Below, piece by piece: positions 63,507 to 64,000 of a stretch of 64,000 nt of DNA. Source of the stretch: Methylobacterium oryzihabitans (GTDB taxonomy: Bacteria > Pseudomonadota > Alphaproteobacteria > Rhizobiales > Beijerinckiaceae). Every line of letters starts with the position of its first letter. Within the stretch, counting starts at the first letter, position 1. Under the pieces are notes generated by a model. The model did not search any database and was not told where the DNA came from. It was given only the letters and a program-made list of their open reading frames with translations. Position numbers and translations under genes: made by a program. The stretch lies in assembly GCF_004004555.2 (NCBI RefSeq), contig NZ_SACP01000008.1, positions 150,370 through 214,369 of the forward strand, given 5' to 3'.

Positions 63507-63548
63507 CCGACCGTCGGGAAAAAAGCCCCGACGGCGAAGGAGACGCCC

Positions 63549-64000
63549 GTGGCAGCGATCGCGAGCATGACGGGCTTCGCCCGCGAGGCCGGCACGAGCG
63601 GGCCGGTCCAGTGGGCCTGGGAGGTCCGCAGCGTCAACGGCCGCGGGCTCGAGGTCCGGGTGCGGGTGCCGCCGGGCCTCGACGCCCTCGGCGAGGAGGC
63701 GCGCGCCCTGATCCAGCGCCGCTTCGCCCGCGGCCAGTGCCAGCTCACCCTCACGATCAACCGCGCCGAGACGGCGCCGCGGGTGCGCCTCAACGAGGCC
63801 CTGCTCGCCGCCCTCGGCGAGGCGCTGGCCCGGGTCCGGCTGCCGGACGGCATCGCGCCGGCCTCGGTCGACGGCCTGCTCCAGGTCCGCGGCGTGATCG
63901 AGGCCGAGGAGAGCGCGCCGGACGACGCGGAGGGGCTGCGCCGCGACCTCGCCGCCGCGGCCGGGCGCCTCGTCGAGGCGCTGGCCGCCGCCCGCGCCGG
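63549..64000 (+). CDS. yicC: YicC family endoribonuclease (partial, runs off the window)
   Basis: The first 150 residues of a YicC protein: IASMTGFAREAG at the start, WEVRSVNGRGLEVRVRVP, then RRFARGQCQLTLTI and the following helical arm. Family members are endoribonucleases that affect small-RNA turnover. GAAGGAG precedes the GTG at 63549. The C-terminal DUF1732 part lies beyond the window. Confidence 0.93.
   Translation, partial: MAAIASMTGFAREAGTSGPVQWAWEVRSVNGRGLEVRVRVPPGLDALGEEARALIQRRFARGQCQLTLTINRAETAPRVRLNEALLAALGEALARVRLPDGIAPASVDGLLQVRGVIEAEESAPDDAEGLRRDLAAAAGRLVEALAAARA

Noticed and set aside
63507..63541. Terminator between mltG and yicC
   Set aside because: CCGTCGGG/CCCGACGG forms a stem but the A run is in the loop and no T tract follows; read-through into yicC is likely.

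Overview
The window is very GC-rich and gene-dense. Its gene orders are typical of Alphaproteobacteria of the order Hyphomicrobiales: rpmE beside a DUF1465 (RcdA-like) gene, rpmH-rnpA-yidC-engB leading towards argB, and fabD-fabG-acpP-fabF-mltG-yicC. Together with the paa cluster and the style of the dispersed palindromic repeats, this points to Methylobacterium or a close relative. That genus assignment is inference from protein character and gene order; no search was run. I see no rRNA, tRNA, CRISPR array, intact insertion sequence or prophage.

Layout. 0-13 kb: housekeeping genes (L31, L34, RNase P protein, YidC, EngB, ClpB, ArgB) with small proteins of unknown role, a MOSC protein, a HAD nucleotidase and a zincin-like protein. 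13-21 kb: a glycosyltransferase, then the phenylacetyl-CoA epoxidase operon paaABCDE on the minus strand, with the repressor gene paaX just upstream and paaZ divergent from it. 21-30 kb: msrP, an acyl-CoA ligase, a membrane protein with pepA, then the chain lgt-midA-pgeF. 30-35 kb: a repeat-rich stretch around one PAS-GGDEF-EAL gene, ending in a 251-bp MITE. 35-42 kb: a DUF393/saccharopine-dehydrogenase-like/cupin operon, gloB, a methyltransferase, a MarC protein, dapB, gpmA and a DUF4926-DUF6883 pair. 42-53 kb: a REC-DUF3369-histidine kinase, an Old Yellow Enzyme, the metNIQ methionine importer, a sulfite-oxidase-like/flavin reductase pair, a solitary SNF2-type helicase and a DMT exporter. 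53-58 kb: a Liv-type ABC importer (livK, livH, a livM-livG fusion, livF). 58-64 kb: fatty acid synthesis genes, mltG and yicC, the last running off the end.

How genes work together. PaaABCDE epoxidises phenylacetyl-CoA and PaaZ opens and oxidises the ring. An inverted repeat over the paaA promoter is a likely PaaX site. The paaZ promoter carries a different operator, and 17 of its first 18 bases recur in the same orientation upstream of livK. This suggests that a TetR-type regulator encoded elsewhere controls both ring cleavage and the importer. The same roughly 170-185 bp hairpin element also sits inside both the paa and liv operons.

The most unusual content is repeat structure. A 282-bp tandem repeat is inserted in frame inside a GGDEF domain just before its signature motif, and inverted palindromic repeats flank that gene. 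A roughly 205-bp element occurs three times and preserves a short reading frame. There are paired dispersed repeats, an IS427-like MITE with a TAA target duplication, and a nested palindrome with a perfect 36-bp core.
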